Below the pieces are notes generated by a model. That model was given only the letters and a program-made list of their open reading frames with translations, was not told where the DNA came from and searched no databases. From contig DAOSDC010000001.1 in the NCBI GenBank assembly GCA_035361955.1, forward strand, positions 1 to 64,000: 64,000 nucleotides of DNA, in the 5' to 3' direction. This DNA comes from UBA6120 sp035361955 (GTDB lineage Bacteria > Bacillota_I > Bacilli_A > RFN20 > CAG-826). Position numbers and translations under genes: made by a program. Positions 34,462-43,572 of this stretch are shown here, in pieces (positions within the stretch are counted from its first letter, which is position 1; every line of letters begins with the position of its first letter).

Positions 34462-35232
34462 ATGGAATTTAACCTTTGGTCACCATATAAATACATCACC
34501 GCATTGACGAGCACCCGCGAAGGTGGTGTGTCCCGTGGCGCATACGCCAAGCTGAATCTCGCATATCATGTAGGCGATAATCAAGACGATGTGGCGACCA
34601 ATCGCCAATTGCTGTTAGACGAGTTGCAACTATCGTCACGCCGAATAATTACCACCTATCAAAGTCATAGCGATGTCATCAAGAAAGTGACATTAACAGA
34701 TGGAGGTCGCGGGGCTGAGTCATTTGAATCGGGCATCGCCGCCGACGCATTATATACATATGATAACCGCCTCGCTTTAGCTATTTTTCATGCCGACTGC
34801 GTGCCGGTGTTTTTGTTTGACAAAGTCAAAAAATGGGTGGCCATCATCCATGCTGGCATGGCCGGTAGTTTAAAAGGCATTACTGAAAAAAGTATTGCCC
34901 ATCTCATAAAAATGGAAGGCAGCCATCCAGAAAACATCTTTGCGTACTTAGGACCATCGTTAACTTTCGCGCATAACCCGATTGAAGAAAAAACGATGAC
35001 TTCAATCTTAGCGCTAAACCCCGATTTCCACTACGCGATTAAAAAAAGCGATGGCATATATTACCTTGACGTGCCATTGCTAAATTATGGCCAATTAAGA
35101 AAAAGCGGCGTTCCTGCCGCCAACATTACTAATTCCGGTATTGATACTTATAGCGATCCGGATCGTTATTTTTCCTTTGCCCGTGAAACCACGACTGGGC
35201 GTCATTTATCGATTATTTTCCTTAACCGTTAG
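34462..35232 (+). CDS. pgeF: PgeF/YfiH purine nucleoside phosphorylase-type protein (laccase-fold, COG1496)
   Basis: 256 residues, standard for the family. Signature pieces are TSTREGGVSRGAYAKLNL (16-33), YQSHSD with H69, HADCVPV with C113 and IIHAGMAG with H130, the His-Cys-His metal site. The family has been described as a laccase, as a purine nucleoside phosphorylase/adenosine deaminase, and as a cell-wall precursor quality-control enzyme in E. coli; which applies here is not known. It overlaps the coaD stop by 4 nt on the opposite strand. Confidence 0.9.
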   Translation: MEFNLWSPYKYITALTSTREGGVSRGAYAKLNLAYHVGDNQDDVATNRQLLLDELQLSSRRIITTYQSHSDVIKKVTLTDGGRGAESFESGIAADALYTYDNRLALAIFHADCVPVFLFDKVKKWVAIIHAGMAGSLKGITEKSIAHLIKMEGSHPENIFAYLGPSLTFAHNPIEEKTMTSILALNPDFHYAIKKSDGIYYLDVPLLNYGQLRKSGVPAANITNSGIDTYSDPDRYFSFARETTTGRHLSIIFLNR

Positions 35233-35711
35233 CGCGCGTAGCGTTTCTTTAAGTATTTATTGACATTGGCGGGTACGAGTGAGGAAATGTCTACTTGCTG
35301 CTGCGCCAACTGTTTAATTGTCGAAGAGGATATGAATGTGGCTTTTTGGCGACTCATGAAAAACACCATCTCAACGCTTTTATCGATATACTCATTACCG
35401 GCGGCAATTTGAAATTCGTATTCAAAATCCGGCACGGCCCGAAGTCCGCGAACCATGGCTACGGCACCATGCTCTTTGGCATAGGTGACAGATAGTCCTT
35501 CGGTGCTGTCGACGGTGACTGCTTCACCAAACTGCATAACCGCGCCTTTGATCATGTCGAGCCGTTCCTCGGCGGAAAACGTCGTCGCCTTGTGCGGATT
35601 GATAGCCAATAAGACAATCACGTGATCAAAAATCGTCAAAGCGCGTTTCAATATGTCGAGATGCCCATTCGTAATAGGATCGAAACTTCCTGGATAAATG
35701 GCGATTTTCAT
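35229..35711 (-). CDS. coaD: Phosphopantetheine adenylyltransferase
   Basis: 160 residues from ATG 35711, where the family begins (MKIAIYPGSFDPITNGHLDI, with the TxGH-type motif T14-NGH17). The second motif ISSSTIKQL is near the C-terminus. The enzyme adenylates 4'-phosphopantetheine to dephospho-CoA, the fourth step of CoA synthesis. A longer upstream reading frame exists but lies inside rsmD and is not conserved-looking. GGAGGTAAG lies upstream of ATG. The order ylbF-rsmD-coaD equals that of Bacillus ylbF-ylbG-ylbH-ylbI without ylbG. Confidence 0.96.
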   Translation of the reverse strand: MKIAIYPGSFDPITNGHLDILKRALTIFDHVIVLLAINPHKATTFSAEERLDMIKGAVMQFGEAVTVDSTEGLSVTYAKEHGAVAMVRGLRAVPDFEYEFQIAAGNEYIDKSVEMVFFMSRQKATFISSSTIKQLAQQQVDISSLVPANVNKYLKKRYAR

Positions 35712-35718
35712 GGTCAAC

Positions 35719-36258
35719 TTACCTCCACATGATGGCGACTCTAGCAATCCCATAGCGATAGCGGCGAATCTTGCGATATTGGCTTTCGTCAATCACGATA
35801 TCTTTAAGCGTTTCGGTGACGATAATCGCATCGTCGGTCAACAAATTTTTTTCAAACATGAGTGCAATAACGCTCTCACATAGTTTATCAAAGTATGGTG
35901 GATCGAGAAAGAGGAGTCCGACTTTAATGGCTTCTTGCTGTAAGCGGTCAATCGTCTTTAGATAATCAAGATGCCAAACTTGTGCGCCGCTTAGTTGCAA
36001 TGCGGCAACATTTTCGTTAATCGTTTTGATGCAGATGTCATTATGGTCGGCCATGATTGCCTTCGACGCTCCTCGCGACAACGCTTCAAGTCCGTAAGCT
36101 CCCGAACCCGCAAACGGATCAAGGGCGACTCGGTCAATCACGGCAGTCCCCAACGCTGAAAAAATTGCTTCTCTAACAGCATCTTTGGTCGCTCGCGTTT
36201 CGCGTACCGTTGGAAGTTTAATTTGGCGGTGACGGTGCACTCCTCCAATGATGCGCAT
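35719..36258 (-). CDS. rsmD: 16S rRNA (guanine966-N2)-methyltransferase
   Basis: 179 residues from ATG 36258 (MRIIGGVHRHRQIKLP), with GAGGATCACTA before it. SAM-binding motif DPFAGSGAYGLEAL is at 48-61 and the catalytic DPPY at 119-122, both typical of RsmD, which methylates G966 of 16S rRNA on the 30S subunit. The start overlaps the YlbF stop (TAATG); coaD follows 7 nt after the stop. The gene is a standard-length family member. Confidence 0.95.
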   Translation of the reverse strand: MRIIGGVHRHRQIKLPTVRETRATKDAVREAIFSALGTAVIDRVALDPFAGSGAYGLEALSRGASKAIMADHNDICIKTINENVAALQLSGAQVWHLDYLKTIDRLQQEAIKVGLLFLDPPYFDKLCESVIALMFEKNLLTDDAIIVTETLKDIVIDESQYRKIRRYRYGIARVAIMWR

Positions 36259-36617
36259 TAGTGATCCTCGCCACAAATGTGTAAGTTAAACGGGGCGAAT
36301 AATTCAGTTTGTATTAAATCAAAAAGTTCACGTACGGGACGATAGGCTTCATAATAGCGACGAACAAGTGGATGGCTCTCCAGTTCACGTTTGGCCAGGT
36401 GAAGTTGCTGTTGGGCGGCTTTGCTAAGTGACTCAGATTCCATACTCGCAGCGTAAGCGTCGGCCCGCTGCTGCATTACTTGTGATAATTTCAAAACGTG
36501 TAAGTCTTGATTAAGTTCACACTCGATTATCGACAGGCGTTGCATTCGCTTATCATCGTCAAGCAACTGCTTTAATTGAAAGGTACTACTGAGAAGTTCA
36601 CTAATTTCCATATTCAT
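36258..36617 (-). CDS. ylbF: YlbF family protein
   Basis: 119 residues, all helical by eye, with the Com_YlbF pattern (helices at about 22-50, 58-80 and 84-115: QAYA-type heptads, LAKRELESHPLVRRYYEAYRPVRELFDLI). In Bacillus, YlbF with YmcA and YaaT forms a complex that affects RNase Y-dependent mRNA maturation and thereby competence and sporulation. Its position directly before rsmD and coaD supports the call. No iron-sulfur cysteine set is present beyond one late Cys, so the clusters reported for the Bacillus complex would have to come from the partners. Confidence 0.82.
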   Translation of the reverse strand: MNMEISELLSSTFQLKQLLDDDKRMQRLSIIECELNQDLHVLKLSQVMQQRADAYAASMESESLSKAAQQQLHLAKRELESHPLVRRYYEAYRPVRELFDLIQTELFAPFNLHICGEDH

Positions 36618-36695
36618 ACAATACCAAATTTAGCCAATCACATTAAAGCAAAAGCATTTGATATCCACACAAAATAATATAAAATATTATCGCCC

Positions 36696-37244
36696 ATGAA
36701 AATTAAGATATATAAAGACGATACTCCCTATCTCCGTAAAAGAAGCGTACCCCTCTCGCTTCCTTTAACCGATAAATATCGCAAGACGCTTTTAGCGATG
36801 ATTGAATATTTAAAGAAGAGTCAAGATTCCGAGTATGCTGAAAAACACCAAATACGCGAAGGTGTCGGTTTAGCGGCTCCCCAAATCGGATTGAATGTCC
36901 GAATGTTAGCCATATACTTTGAAAAAGAAGGACAAATTATCCAACATGGATTTGTCAATCCCGTCATGGTTTCTAGTTCCGTCAAGATGACTTACCTTCC
37001 AAATGGCGAGGGTTGCCTTTCAGTCGATGACGAACATCAAGGTTATGTCTTCCGCCACCAAAAAGTCGTCGTCAAGGCTTATGACATCATCCCCGATCAA
37101 CACGTTGAATTAACATTCCGCGGTTTTGACGCCATCGTGTTACAACATGAAATCGATCATCTTAATGGTGTTTTGTTTTATGATCGCATTGACAAAATCG
37201 ATCCGTTCAAGGTCATTGAAAACGCTGAAGTTTTGCAATCTTGA
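36696..37244 (+). CDS. def: Peptide deformylase
   Basis: 182 residues with all three motifs: GVGLAAPQ (56-63), EGCLSV with C107 (105-110), and QHEIDH with H151, E152 and H155 (150-155). The enzyme removes the formyl group from nascent proteins using Fe or Zn. There is no ribosome site, and a TATTAT -10-like box lies 5 nt before the ATG, so a leaderless or nearly leaderless message is possible. It is 94 nt upstream of rnj in the same direction, an order seen in several Bacillota. Confidence 0.96.
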   Translation: MKIKIYKDDTPYLRKRSVPLSLPLTDKYRKTLLAMIEYLKKSQDSEYAEKHQIREGVGLAAPQIGLNVRMLAIYFEKEGQIIQHGFVNPVMVSSSVKMTYLPNGEGCLSVDDEHQGYVFRHQKVVVKAYDIIPDQHVELTFRGFDAIVLQHEIDHLNGVLFYDRIDKIDPFKVIENAEVLQS

Positions 37245-37338
37245 TTCACATTGCTTTATTTTTAAGAATAGAAACTATATAATATTTCCAAATTATAGTA
37301 ATACCCATAATAATTTTTTGTTGAAGGAGTAATTTTTA

Positions 37339-39018
37339 GTGGCGAATGCATTATTATCTTCGCCGGTCTCCGTTTATGCTCTTGGTGGGCTTGGAGAAGT
37401 TGGCAAAAACACCTATTGTATTGAAAATGACAAGACGCTGATCATGATTGACGCTGGCGTCCGTTTTCCCGAGGAAGACCTTCCAGGCGTCGATTACGTA
37501 ATACCCGATTATACACATATCAAGAACAACCGCAGTAAATTCAAAGCCCTGATTATCACTCATGGCCATGAGGATCACATCGGTGGTATTCCCTTTTTGG
37601 TGCAACACGTATTCGTGCCTGTCATTTATGCACCCCGGCTTGCAGCCGCTTTCATACGTCACAAGCTCGAAGATAATCGCATCAAAGAGAATGTAAAAAT
37701 CGTTGAATACAGCGAAGAATCGGAAATTAAAATCGACGATTTCCGCATTCAATTTTTCCATATGACACATTCGATTCCCGATGCTTATGGCATCTGCGTC
37801 GATACGCCGGAAGGTCGTATTGTGACCACCGGCGATTTCAAAATCGATTTAACACCGATTGGCGAAGACATCAACCTTGGAAAAATTGCTAGGTTGGGCA
37901 CTGAAGGCATCGACTTGCTCTTGTCTGATTCGACTAATGCCGAAATCGAAGGTTACACTCCTAGTGAACGCAACATCATCGGAGCGATTAACGATATCTT
38001 CAAGAACGCCTCTGGCCGTTTGATTATTTCCACGTTTTCTAGTAACATTTCCCGTATTCAACAAATTGTTGAAGTCGCCGTTAATTATCGCAAAAAAATC
38101 GTCGTCATCGGACGATCAATGGAAAATGCCGTGATGTTGTCTCGCAAGATGGGCATCATCAAGATTCCCGATTCCAGCCTCGTGCCAATCGAAGACATCC
38201 GCTCATTGCGCGCAGAAGAAACGGTCGTGTTATGCACCGGATCACAGGGCGAACCAATGGCCGCCCTTTCACGCATCGCCAATGGCGAACATCGACAACT
38301 CCGCATTATTCCAGGTGACACCGTCGTTTTCTCGTCAAGCCCGATTCCCGGCAACGGATTAAGTATTAACAAAGTCGTCAATCAGCTAACACGCGCCGGT
38401 GCGACCGTACTCACGAATTCAGTTTTGTATAACGTCCACTCGTCGGGCCATCCCGCACGGCAAGAACTACGCATCATGCTTAAACTATTCCGCCCACGCT
38501 ACTTCATGCCGGTCCATGGTGAATATCGCATGCTCAAATTGCACGCTGAACTCGCACATACACTCGGTATGAGTCCCGACCATACGTTCATTTGCGGTAA
38601 CGGCGATACGCTTGTACTCCGCAAAGGCGTCGTTAGTCGCGGACCGCATGTACCCGCCGAAGCGCTATACATCGATGGGCGCGACATCAATGGCTTGTCG
38701 ACTGCCGTAATCCGTGACCGCAAAATTTTAGCCGAAGATGGCATGGTCTCCGTCATCGTGGCCATTGACAGCCAACGCAATCAGTTGTTGTTAGCACCCA
38801 AAATCACCACGGCCGGTTTCGTCTATCAAGCCTCGGGTAACTTAATTGCTCACGCCGAAATCAAGGTGAAAGAATCACTTGACGAACTAATGAAAAACCG
38901 TGTCAATTTCAATGAAATCAAACAAGCGATTCGCTCGACTGTCGGTAAGTATTTGTTTATTAAAACGCAGCGCAATCCGATGATTATCCCCGTCATCATG
39001 AACAAGACGGGTGCCTAA
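37339..39018 (+). CDS. rnj: Ribonuclease J
   Basis: 559 residues, standard for RNase J. The metallo-beta-lactamase motif HGHEDHIGG has H75, H77, D79 and H80, followed by the beta-CASP domain (DSTNAEIEGYTPSE, ISTFSSNISRIQ, VLCTGSQGEP) and the C-terminal SSGHP-containing return (VHSSGHPARQEL). The enzyme is a 5'-3' exo- and endoribonuclease in mRNA turnover and rRNA maturation. The start is GTG at 37339 with AAGGAG 9 nt upstream. The maf start overlaps its stop (TAATG). Only one RNase J gene is in view, so J1 or J2 cannot be assigned. Confidence 0.95.
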   Translation: MANALLSSPVSVYALGGLGEVGKNTYCIENDKTLIMIDAGVRFPEEDLPGVDYVIPDYTHIKNNRSKFKALIITHGHEDHIGGIPFLVQHVFVPVIYAPRLAAAFIRHKLEDNRIKENVKIVEYSEESEIKIDDFRIQFFHMTHSIPDAYGICVDTPEGRIVTTGDFKIDLTPIGEDINLGKIARLGTEGIDLLLSDSTNAEIEGYTPSERNIIGAINDIFKNASGRLIISTFSSNISRIQQIVEVAVNYRKKIVVIGRSMENAVMLSRKMGIIKIPDSSLVPIEDIRSLRAEETVVLCTGSQGEPMAALSRIANGEHRQLRIIPGDTVVFSSSPIPGNGLSINKVVNQLTRAGATVLTNSVLYNVHSSGHPARQELRIMLKLFRPRYFMPVHGEYRMLKLHAELAHTLGMSPDHTFICGNGDTLVLRKGVVSRGPHVPAEALYIDGRDINGLSTAVIRDRKILAEDGMVSVIVAIDSQRNQLLLAPKITTAGFVYQASGNLIAHAEIKVKESLDELMKNRVNFNEIKQAIRSTVGKYLFIKTQRNPMIIPVIMNKTGA

Positions 39019-39569
39019 TGTTCATCCTCGCCAGTTCATCACCAAGGCGCCGCTTGTTAATGCAGCAAGTCGTGAGCCACTTCCGTGTCATCGATCCCGG
39101 GATTGACGAGGGCGACATAAAAGCTCGCGATAGCGCTTTGCCCCAAGAAATATCAAAAATTAAAGCCTATCAGGTTTTTAAGGACCATCCCGAGGATACA
39201 GTGTTCGCTTGTGACACAATCGTTTATTTCAAAGGTCATAAACTCGGCAAACCCAAAAATCACGACGATGCCAAACAAATGCTTACGCTTCTATCTGGGC
39301 AAACGCATAAAGTCATCAGTGGTTATACACTCATCAACAAACACATCGAGGTCAATAAAACGGTCGTCACAAAAGTGACTTTCAATCAATTATCAGACAA
39401 GATAATTGACGACTATGTGGCTTCTGGCTTGCCACTTGACAAAGCCGGAGCATATGGCATCCAAGACGAACAGTATCGCTTAGTCGATAAAATCGAAGGC
39501 AGTTATGCCAACGTCATGGGTCTTCCGGTTGAAGATATCAAAAAATTACTACAAAAATTAGGAATGTGA
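39018..39569 (+). CDS. maf: Maf family nucleotide pyrophosphatase
   Basis: 183 residues with the Maf N-terminus ILASSSPRRRLLMQQV (3-18), ACDTIV near 73-78 and the KAGAYGIQ motif near 141-148. Maf proteins hydrolyse dTTP, UTP and modified pyrimidine triphosphates, and are linked to septum formation in Bacillus. Which of YhdE- or YceF-like specificity is present cannot be told. It is coupled to rnj. Its last 12 nt overlap the convergent EIIB-like gene. Confidence 0.93.
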   Translation: MFILASSSPRRRLLMQQVVSHFRVIDPGIDEGDIKARDSALPQEISKIKAYQVFKDHPEDTVFACDTIVYFKGHKLGKPKNHDDAKQMLTLLSGQTHKVISGYTLINKHIEVNKTVVTKVTFNQLSDKIIDDYVASGLPLDKAGAYGIQDEQYRLVDKIEGSYANVMGLPVEDIKKLLQKLGM

Positions 39570-39917
39570 TTGCTTCGCTTTATCGATAGCAAAGGCGACA
39601 TTTGAAGCGGTTTCTCCCAAAAGGAGCACCGCTTTTTTACTCATCATTACAAGAGAAATGACGCCATGCTGCTTTAAGATGGCCTCGTTGACCAGCATCG
39701 GATTAATAATTAAGACTGACAAGCGTGATCCTCGGACCTTAGCCTCGATAATGTTATCGATTCCGCCTAATCCCTCAATAATGGGACCGACATCTTCATG
39801 TGGCTTTTCAACATTGCGCTTTTTTAAAATAATAAATGCTGTAATACCAATAAGTAAAAACAGGGCGCCGACCCCAAGTAGAATCCACTCGTATAGCTGT
39901 AATGAAGTATGTATCAT
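39558..39917 (-). CDS. Membrane-anchored degenerate PTS EIIB-like protein
   Basis: 119 residues from ATG 39917 (a TTG 3 nt earlier is possible). One membrane segment (about 10-31) is followed by a PTS EIIB-like domain of the glucose family: EGLGGIDNIIEAKVRGSRLSVLIINPMLVNEAILKQHG and a final MSKKAVLLLGETASNVAFAID. In true EIIB the phosphorylated cysteine stands at DACITRLR; here that place reads EAKVRGSRL, with no cysteine in the entire domain. It cannot carry phosphate in the usual way. It lies directly downstream of nadK with overlapping stop and start. Function unknown; a sensor or assembly factor is possible. Confidence 0.68.
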   Translation of the reverse strand: MIHTSLQLYEWILLGVGALFLLIGITAFIILKKRNVEKPHEDVGPIIEGLGGIDNIIEAKVRGSRLSVLIINPMLVNEAILKQHGVISLVMMSKKAVLLLGETASNVAFAIDKAKQSHS

Positions 39918-40705
39918 CAATCTTTAATAAATGACTTTCTCAATATTTCTGGATAGCGCCGATTGTTTTGATGCACGATACTAATCGTCTGTTGCGCTAA
40001 AGAGACGATCAGTTTTTTGACATGTTTGCCATCGTCAATGACCAAATGGTCATAGCCAATCACGGCTTTATCAAATTGGCCCGATAAGACGATGGTTTGT
40101 TCAGCCGTTAGCACAAGACTACTGCCAAGACTGCGGAAGGCATTGTTTTGGAGCGTGGCCACTTCAGTAAGCTGCATCGTTTCCAATCGTGTGGAAATAA
40201 GCGCGCCACCGAGGCTTTTGTTATAGCCAGATGATCCAAGCGTCGAAGCGACGACGAGCCCGTTGCCGCGAAATGTTTCCAATAATACATCATCAATATA
40301 AACATCGCTCACAAGCGTGTGGAACGGGTTTTCAAGCCGCACTTCGTTAACGGCGAGAAACGAGTCTTCACCTTCGGGATATTGTCGTGTGAGTTTTAAA
40401 AGCCGATATTGATGAGCCAATTTTTGCGCATTGGGTAGATCACGTAGCAGTTTGTCTAATTCGCTATCGTGATAATCGCAGAAAAAACCGAGTGTCCCCG
40501 TGTGAATTCCAATGAAGGTGACTTGATGAAGACGTGACATGTAATGCTGGACGGCACGCAAAAAGGTACCATCGCCACCGATGAAAATGACGATTTCTGG
40601 TTGATTGCTTAACTGAAAGGTCACCAGTGGTTTCAAATGGGTTAACAACTCGGCTTTCACCTGGTTAGAACGGTCGTCGCCTCGTGTGAAGATTTCGTAT
40701 TTCAT
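39917..40705 (-). CDS. nadK: NAD kinase
   Basis: 262 residues with the catalytic GGDGTFL motif at 43-49, NEVRLENP near 128-135 and the SLGGALIS-type glycine loop near 162-170. It phosphorylates NAD to NADP using ATP or polyphosphate. AAGGA precedes ATG. It is divergent from the CYTH gene, a pairing also seen in Bacillus (ppnK near yjbK). The EIIB-like gene is translationally coupled behind it. Confidence 0.95.
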   Translation of the reverse strand: MKYEIFTRGDDRSNQVKAELLTHLKPLVTFQLSNQPEIVIFIGGDGTFLRAVQHYMSRLHQVTFIGIHTGTLGFFCDYHDSELDKLLRDLPNAQKLAHQYRLLKLTRQYPEGEDSFLAVNEVRLENPFHTLVSDVYIDDVLLETFRGNGLVVASTLGSSGYNKSLGGALISTRLETMQLTEVATLQNNAFRSLGSSLVLTAEQTIVLSGQFDKAVIGYDHLVIDDGKHVKKLIVSLAQQTISIVHQNNRRYPEILRKSFIKD

Positions 40706-40772
40706 GGCAGTTCCTTTGGTCGCAAGTATAAAAATATTGTATCATAGTACTAGAAAAAAGAGGAAAATCGCG

Positions 40773-41357
40773 ATGTCAACCAATGTCGAAATCGAAGCTA
40801 AAATTCTCGTCAGTGAAGATGAATTTCATAAAGTGTGCCGCTTTTTGGGTATTGATGAATCAATTGCCATCAAACAGTGCAACTATTATATCGACACCCC
40901 CTCATCACAACTGCGGCGTTATGGGTTTGGACTCCGTATTCGCGAACGAGTCGATACTTATACATTGACGCTTAAATCACCTTTAGCCGAAGGAACGCTT
41001 GAAAAAAATCAAACAATCTCGAAATCCAGTTACTTGAAACTTGTCAAAGACAATGTTTTTCCCGATGGAACCGTCAAGCATTTCTTGGTAACGCTTGGCT
41101 TCCCGGTCGAAGACTTGCGCATCATTACCAAATTGACGACATATCGTATCGATACGACATTTCTTGACCGCAATCTCGCCCTTGATAAAAACGAATATGC
41201 CGACATTATCGATTATGAAATCGAAAGTGAACAATCGGCAATCAGCCTCGCGTTAGAAACATTAAAGACATTATGCGAAAAGGCCGATATCGAGTACCGG
41301 CCTAATTCGATTAGCAAACATGCACGCGCACTGAATGCGCTTAATAACAAAAACTAA
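40773..41357 (+). CDS. CYTH domain protein (YjbK-like triphosphate tunnel enzyme)
   Basis: 194 residues from ATG 40773, with GAGG upstream; the reading frame continues 87 nt upstream but overlaps the nadK start. The CYTH signature EIEAK is at residues 6-10, followed by the tunnel strands: QCNYYIDTP, GFGLRIRERVD and YTLTLKSP (basic and acidic pairs lining the tunnel). The C-terminal DKNEYADIIDYEIESE gives the acidic half of the site. CYTH enzymes hydrolyse triphosphates such as inorganic triphosphate or thiamine triphosphate; the Bacillus YjbK relative is linked to polyphosphate hydrolysis. The substrate here is open. Confidence 0.88.
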   Translation: MSTNVEIEAKILVSEDEFHKVCRFLGIDESIAIKQCNYYIDTPSSQLRRYGFGLRIRERVDTYTLTLKSPLAEGTLEKNQTISKSSYLKLVKDNVFPDGTVKHFLVTLGFPVEDLRIITKLTTYRIDTTFLDRNLALDKNEYADIIDYEIESEQSAISLALETLKTLCEKADIEYRPNSISKHARALNALNNKN

Positions 41358-41812
41358 TTAGTCGAAGACGATTTATTGTCTAAATCGAGCGCTTGGATAT
41401 GATCGCAACATCCGTATCGTTCGCAATTTTCAGGTGAACACATCAAACTGGCGTAACGTCGCGCCAAAGGAATAAACGTCCTAATTTCTTCTTCGTTATA
41501 ACCAACTTGAATGCGCCGGTCGTCAACGATGATTGGACGTTTGAGAATCGAAGGATTAGCCCGAATGAATTCAATCAGGTCGCGAATGCTCATCGACTCG
41601 ATATCGATGTTTTCTTCCTTGATGATTTTGCTGCGCGTCGAGATAATGTCTTCGGTGCCATTTTCGCTTTTTGAGAGCATTTCCTTGAGTTCTTTTTCAT
41701 TTAAAGTCGCGGAAAATATGTTACGTTCTTCAAACGGAATACTTTGTTCTTCAAACCATTTTTTGACTTTGCGGCAGCTGGAGCAACTCGGTGAAGTATA
41801 GATAATAATCAT
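41354..41812 (-). CDS. spx: Spx/ArsC family redox regulator with cysteine-rich tail
   Basis: 152 residues. N-terminal CxxC redox switch C10-SS-C13 in YTSPSCSSCRKVKKWF, then the ArsC-like fold with LKRPIIVDDRRIQVGYNEEEIRTFIP, close to Spx, which binds the RNA polymerase alpha C-terminal domain and controls disulfide-stress genes. Typical Spx is about 131 residues; here the protein extends by about 20, with four cysteines (C125, C130, C135, C136) in LMCSPENCERYGCCDH. This tail is not in the Spx proteins I know. Strong GGAGG site. It overlaps the convergent CYTH gene by 4 nt. Confidence 0.85.
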   Translation of the reverse strand: MIIIYTSPSCSSCRKVKKWFEEQSIPFEERNIFSATLNEKELKEMLSKSENGTEDIISTRSKIIKEENIDIESMSIRDLIEFIRANPSILKRPIIVDDRRIQVGYNEEEIRTFIPLARRYASLMCSPENCERYGCCDHIQALDLDNKSSSTN

Positions 41813-41990
41813 ATATGTTCCTCCTACTTGGAAATTTTACATTATTTAGATGGTTGAAACAATCAAAATTATTGTAGTACCCATTGATAAACTTACCCTC
41901 CGCACAATAAAAAATGGACGACTTAATCTTTGTTTTAATCTTATCCAAAAATCAATTCGACAATTAACATTGAATGAGTAGGATTAATTT

Positions 41991-43427
41991 TTAAGAAACG
42001 GGAGGTTTGTTTTTACGTCTGACCATGACTATTGTGACAATCACGACTACTAATGGCACTACAATAAATGCAATCCCCGCGATGACGAAAAATAGCATGA
42101 ATATGAGCAGCTGTGTGCCAACATATGGTATTGGATTAGGCTCGCTACTTATCGATAGTTTGAAGCTTAGCTCTTGATCGGGCAGTGAATCAAAACTAAG
42201 TTGGTAGCCTGTTTCTATTTCGGTTACATCATCAAAATTACATTCAATTAGGTACAATGGGGTATTAATCTTCACATTAAGCGATCCGAATGAGGTCCAT
42301 GTTTTGGCCGGGCTTAACAAGTAGACGTAATCATATATTGCTGGATCGTAGCCCGAGTCAATGTTAGGAAATAATGGTGCAATCACCTGATTAGTAATTT
42401 CTTGACCTGGCGGAATCATAATTTCATAGGTGTACCATGTTAACACACTTTGCTCAAAATCATGCGTGATGTGGGGGCCGACTCGCACATAATCAGCGCT
42501 ATATTGCGCGGCATAAAAATCAACAATAATGTTATATTTATCAATTTCATTGATGGGACTTTCTTCTGAAAAATGGGTCATCACGAAACTCGTAAAATCA
42601 AGCGTAGTGGTCGAAATTCGATCGACGATACCCGTCACCTCAACACTGGGATTTAACCGATCAGAAACGTTATATTCTAGGGCGAACAGATCGATATTTT
42701 CACCAATAAGATAAATATCGAAAGGGATACCCTGACCAACGGAGAAGGCAATTGTCGTAGATGATAAATTTTTGTTAAAGTAATAATAATTATTGCTTAA
42801 AACAATACCTTCAAACGACGAATCAATGACAACCTCAAGTTTGTAAGAGGTCGCATTTCGATCTGCAGACATGACATATCGATGATGATAAATCAGCAGA
42901 TCATCGTTAAAATATTGATGGTTTTGCTTCGTGTCACGAAGACGACCAAGATCAACATCAACGTTAAAGTCATTGAAGGCACCACTTCGATACGTGTGCC
43001 TCAACGTCGTCGTGACTGGCTCATCATTCACTAATACATCATAGTTATCGATGACATCATTAAAAATGTCATCTTGAAAATAATCGACATATGTCGTGAC
43101 TGGGAATGCTAAACCGGACGTAACCTCATAATCACTCGGATTCGAAAAAGTGTAAGTGGCACTAACGGAACTGTCGTATTGGTTCGCATCCTCAATATAT
43201 AATTGTGGACCACTGGGAATATCGAAAACTAACTCCTCGTTAGTGACGATGATGGGCGAATCTTCATCAAGTGCGAGAGCCCCGGAGCTATAAGTCCCAT
43301 AAAAATATCGTTGTGCGGAATTAGCGGAGGCAGCTGTAAAATCACGCGCCTCATCAGTCATTAATAGTCCGATTGAGATCAATGCCAGAAACAACAATTT
43401 AGATTGTTTGGGAAAGTATTTTTCCAT
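41991..43427 (-). CDS. Unknown secreted or cell-surface protein with signal anchor and C-terminal membrane segment
   Basis: 478 residues from the second ATG at 43427 (the first, at 43430, would begin 3 nt after a -10 box). Residues about 9-23 are a hydrophobic signal; the end is a long hydrophobic stretch (about 440-470) followed by RRKNKPPVS, a stop-transfer tail. Between them lies a beta-rich, Tyr- and Asn-rich region with many aromatic strands (e.g. QLYIEDANQYDSSVSATYTF). I do not recognise a family. The base composition is more AT-rich than the neighbours and the gene stands alone, with a clear TGATAAAAT box 6 nt before the chosen ATG and no ribosome site. It could be an adhesin or lineage-specific surface protein. 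Confidence 0.72.
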   Translation of the reverse strand: MEKYFPKQSKLLFLALISIGLLMTDEARDFTAASANSAQRYFYGTYSSGALALDEDSPIIVTNEELVFDIPSGPQLYIEDANQYDSSVSATYTFSNPSDYEVTSGLAFPVTTYVDYFQDDIFNDVIDNYDVLVNDEPVTTTLRHTYRSGAFNDFNVDVDLGRLRDTKQNHQYFNDDLLIYHHRYVMSADRNATSYKLEVVIDSSFEGIVLSNNYYYFNKNLSSTTIAFSVGQGIPFDIYLIGENIDLFALEYNVSDRLNPSVEVTGIVDRISTTTLDFTSFVMTHFSEESPINEIDKYNIIVDFYAAQYSADYVRVGPHITHDFEQSVLTWYTYEIMIPPGQEITNQVIAPLFPNIDSGYDPAIYDYVYLLSPAKTWTSFGSLNVKINTPLYLIECNFDDVTEIETGYQLSFDSLPDQELSFKLSISSEPNPIPYVGTQLLIFMLFFVIAGIAFIVVPLVVVIVTIVMVRRKNKPPVS

Positions 43428-43572
43428 CATTTTATTTTATCACGGATTATTATTGGTATCTTTATCAAATAATCACATTGATCAATATTTAATTTTTGTG
43501 AAACATCACACGACAATAATCAATTATGTTCACGATTGTAAATGTGGAAAAAGCGATTCGCACCTCGTTTCG

